From JBGSKY01 sp041740995 (GTDB taxonomy: Bacteria; Planctomycetota; Planctomycetia; Pirellulales; Pirellulaceae): 6,919 nucleotides of DNA. Location: positions 1 through 6,919 of the forward strand of contig JBGSKY010000283.1 in assembly GCA_041740995.1 (NCBI GenBank), in the 5' to 3' direction. The first letter of the stretch is position 1, and each line of letters begins with the position of its first letter. Below are positions 5,510 to 6,919 of the stretch, piece after piece. Both the position numbers and the translations under genes were made by a program. The notes below the pieces were generated by a model. It was not told the DNA's origin. It ran no database searches and worked only from the letters and a program-made list of their open reading frames with translations.

Positions 5510-6919
5510 ATGTCATCCAACCCCATTTCCCGAGGTGAACCGCACCGCCGCCCTTCGAGCTCTCGTCGTCGCTTACGGATCGAGCGGCTCGAAGACCGAC
5601 GGCTGCTGGCCATCGATTTGGATGACTGGATGGCGGACCTGCCCGACTCGGTACGGCTGTCGGACGTCTCCATCCCGGGAACACACGACACCCTGGCTTA
5701 TGGACATACTTCTCAGCACGATTCAACAGATACTCAGGACCAAAATCTTCTTCAGCAACTTGAATCCGGGATTCGATATTTCGATATCCGTTTACGGAAA
5801 GTCGACATCAGCTTCGGGGCCCCGGTTCGTTTTCACGGCCATCACGGGGTTGTGTACGTCAATGTGAATTTCGATCAAGTCTTGAAGGATGCCTCAACCT
5901 TCCTAGCGGCCCATCCGCAGGAAACCATTCTGATGCGGATCAACACCAAGGAGGCGTCTGGGATCGGAATCGGTTTGCCGTCGGACATCAGTCTGTTGAA
6001 TTCGTATCTCGATGGCTCTCATCCCGATATGAATGGCTTGGATACGCGGTCGTTGTTGTATCGCAAACCACACACGCCGACGCAACTCAGCCTTGTCACG
6101 GGCGGCGTGACCGTGGCTGAATCGACAATCCCTACGCTCGGTGACGTGCGGGGAAAAATGGTTTGGTTCATGGACAATTGGGGTGATGCGGACCCGACGC
6201 TCGATCAGTTCACTGCCATCACCACGCCTGTGGACAATGGCACTTACGATAGTGGAGCAGGTGTCTACAACCAAATGCTTGGCTACATCAGTGAAGCTCA
6301 GTTGCATTCGGGCGCCGGCTATACTCGCTTTGGCGCCACGGGCCAATCGTTTCCATCGAGAACACCGTACTTTGTCTCGGTCGGCGACAGTAACAACCCC
6401 GGCGTAAATCAACTCGCTCGCGACCATTTTTCGGCCGATCTGGGATTGCGAAGTACCGGCATCATTACGTTTGATTTCCCTGAATCGCATCCCGGTCTGG
6501 TTTCGAACGTCATCGCACAGAACCAACTTGGGCTTACTCAATTATTCGTCAACGTGGCTGGTCCAGCGATCCCCAACTCGCCCCTCGTCGATGACGCCAA
6601 TTTCAAGTCGTGGACGGCCGATGCCAATGTTGCCAATCGTCGGACCACGGGCAGCAACACCAATACGACTGCCTCTTCGATCATCGTGCCGTCGTCGATC
6701 GACGCGCCCGCGGCGATCTTCCAAACCCATCGTTCCGATCCCCCGGGCGGCAACAATATGCAATGGGATTTCCCGGTTGTGCCAGGGGAGTATCAGGTCA
6801 AGTTGTACTTTGCCGAAAGCAACCTCAACACCGTGGGTGCGCGTGTCTTTGATGTATCGATCGAGAACCAAGTCGTGCTCGATAACCTGGACGTGTTTGC
6901 CGAAGCGGGTTTGAACACG
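5510..6919 (+). CDS. Secreted PI-PLC-like phosphodiesterase with malectin domain (3' end outside window)
   Basis: 470 codons are open to the right edge, so the protein is C-terminally incomplete. An in-frame TGA at 5504-5506 makes this ATG the first possible start; GGAG lies 12 bases upstream. Residues 13-34 are basic and end in RLEDRRLLA (26-34), the LExR-xLL type N-terminus of planctomycete exported proteins. A phosphatidylinositol-specific phospholipase C X-like domain covers about 45-340. It has IPGTHDT at 55-61 (His59), YFDIRL at 90-95 (Asp92, Arg94), HGHHG at 109-113 (His112 aligns with the second catalytic His of Bacillus PI-PLC), ETILMRI at 138-144, GDVRGKMV at 211-218 and a TFDFPES strand at 320-326. 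The general acid/base set therefore looks intact. From about 347 a malectin-type carbohydrate-binding domain begins (YQVKLYFAE, then RVFDVSIE), cut by the window end. Likely role: cleavage of a phosphodiester-linked lipid or glycolipid outside the cytoplasm. The substrate is not determined, and more domains may follow. Confidence 0.93.
   Translation, partial: MSSNPISRGEPHRRPSSSRRRLRIERLEDRRLLAIDLDDWMADLPDSVRLSDVSIPGTHDTLAYGHTSQHDSTDTQDQNLLQQLESGIRYFDIRLRKVDISFGAPVRFHGHHGVVYVNVNFDQVLKDASTFLAAHPQETILMRINTKEASGIGIGLPSDISLLNSYLDGSHPDMNGLDTRSLLYRKPHTPTQLSLVTGGVTVAESTIPTLGDVRGKMVWFMDNWGDADPTLDQFTAITTPVDNGTYDSGAGVYNQMLGYISEAQLHSGAGYTRFGATGQSFPSRTPYFVSVGDSNNPGVNQLARDHFSADLGLRSTGIITFDFPESHPGLVSNVIAQNQLGLTQLFVNVAGPAIPNSPLVDDANFKSWTADANVANRRTTGSNTNTTASSIIVPSSIDAPAAIFQTHRSDPPGGNNMQWDFPVVPGEYQVKLYFAESNLNTVGARVFDVSIENQVVLDNLDVFAEAGLNT

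Noticed and set aside
5344..5726. Two overlapping minus-strand frames covering the start of the phospholipase gene and the intergenic region
   Set aside because: Both are largely antisense to the phospholipase N-terminus, have compositionally odd translations and show no family features.
5903..6541. Minus-strand 212-codon open frame
   Set aside because: It is antisense to the PI-PLC/malectin gene, whose motifs are unmistakable. The translation is arginine-rich and low in recognisable structure, as expected from a shadow frame.
6471..6914. Plus-strand 147-codon frame inside the malectin region
   Set aside because: It is an out-of-frame reading of the phospholipase-malectin gene; its Ser/Arg/Pro-rich translation is typical of a frame-shifted shadow.

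Overview
The window looks like a chromosomal piece from a planctomycete, most likely of the Pirellulaceae/Rhodopirellula type. Three things support this. First, an ECF-like sigma factor of the planctomycete-expanded type lies directly upstream of a large Ser/Thr kinase with TPRs. Second, the kinase carries C-terminal modules I know only from planctomycete proteins. Third, the secreted protein at the right end begins with the LExRRLLA-type N-terminus common in that phylum. Base composition is moderate, and strong Shine-Dalgarno sequences are largely absent.

Layout: positions 1-377 hold no gene I can support, only a weak plus-strand hairpin with a T-run. Positions 378-4553 (minus) encode a 1391-residue membrane-spanning Ser/Thr kinase with seven or eight TPRs and a C-terminal beta-rich domain. 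After 67 bases comes the ECF-like sigma factor gene (4621-5169, minus), which is transcribed first, so the two form a sigma-to-kinase operon. A divergent intergenic region of about 340 bases (5170-5509) separates it from a plus-strand gene (5510 to the window end, incomplete). That gene encodes a secreted PI-PLC-like phosphodiesterase joined to a malectin carbohydrate-binding domain.

Working model (inference): the kinase senses something outside the cytoplasm through its TPR and beta-rich C-terminal half. Its cytoplasmic kinase domain could then control the neighbouring sigma factor by phosphorylation. The sigma factor lacks the acidic motif normally found in region 2.2 and has a threonine (Thr50) in its place. 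The phospholipase/malectin gene is divergent and shares the intergenic region, so it is a candidate target, but nothing in the sequence proves this. The most unusual points are the kinase's C-terminal domain, which resembles the tail of planctomycete PSD1-type cytochrome proteins, and the phospholipase-malectin fusion.
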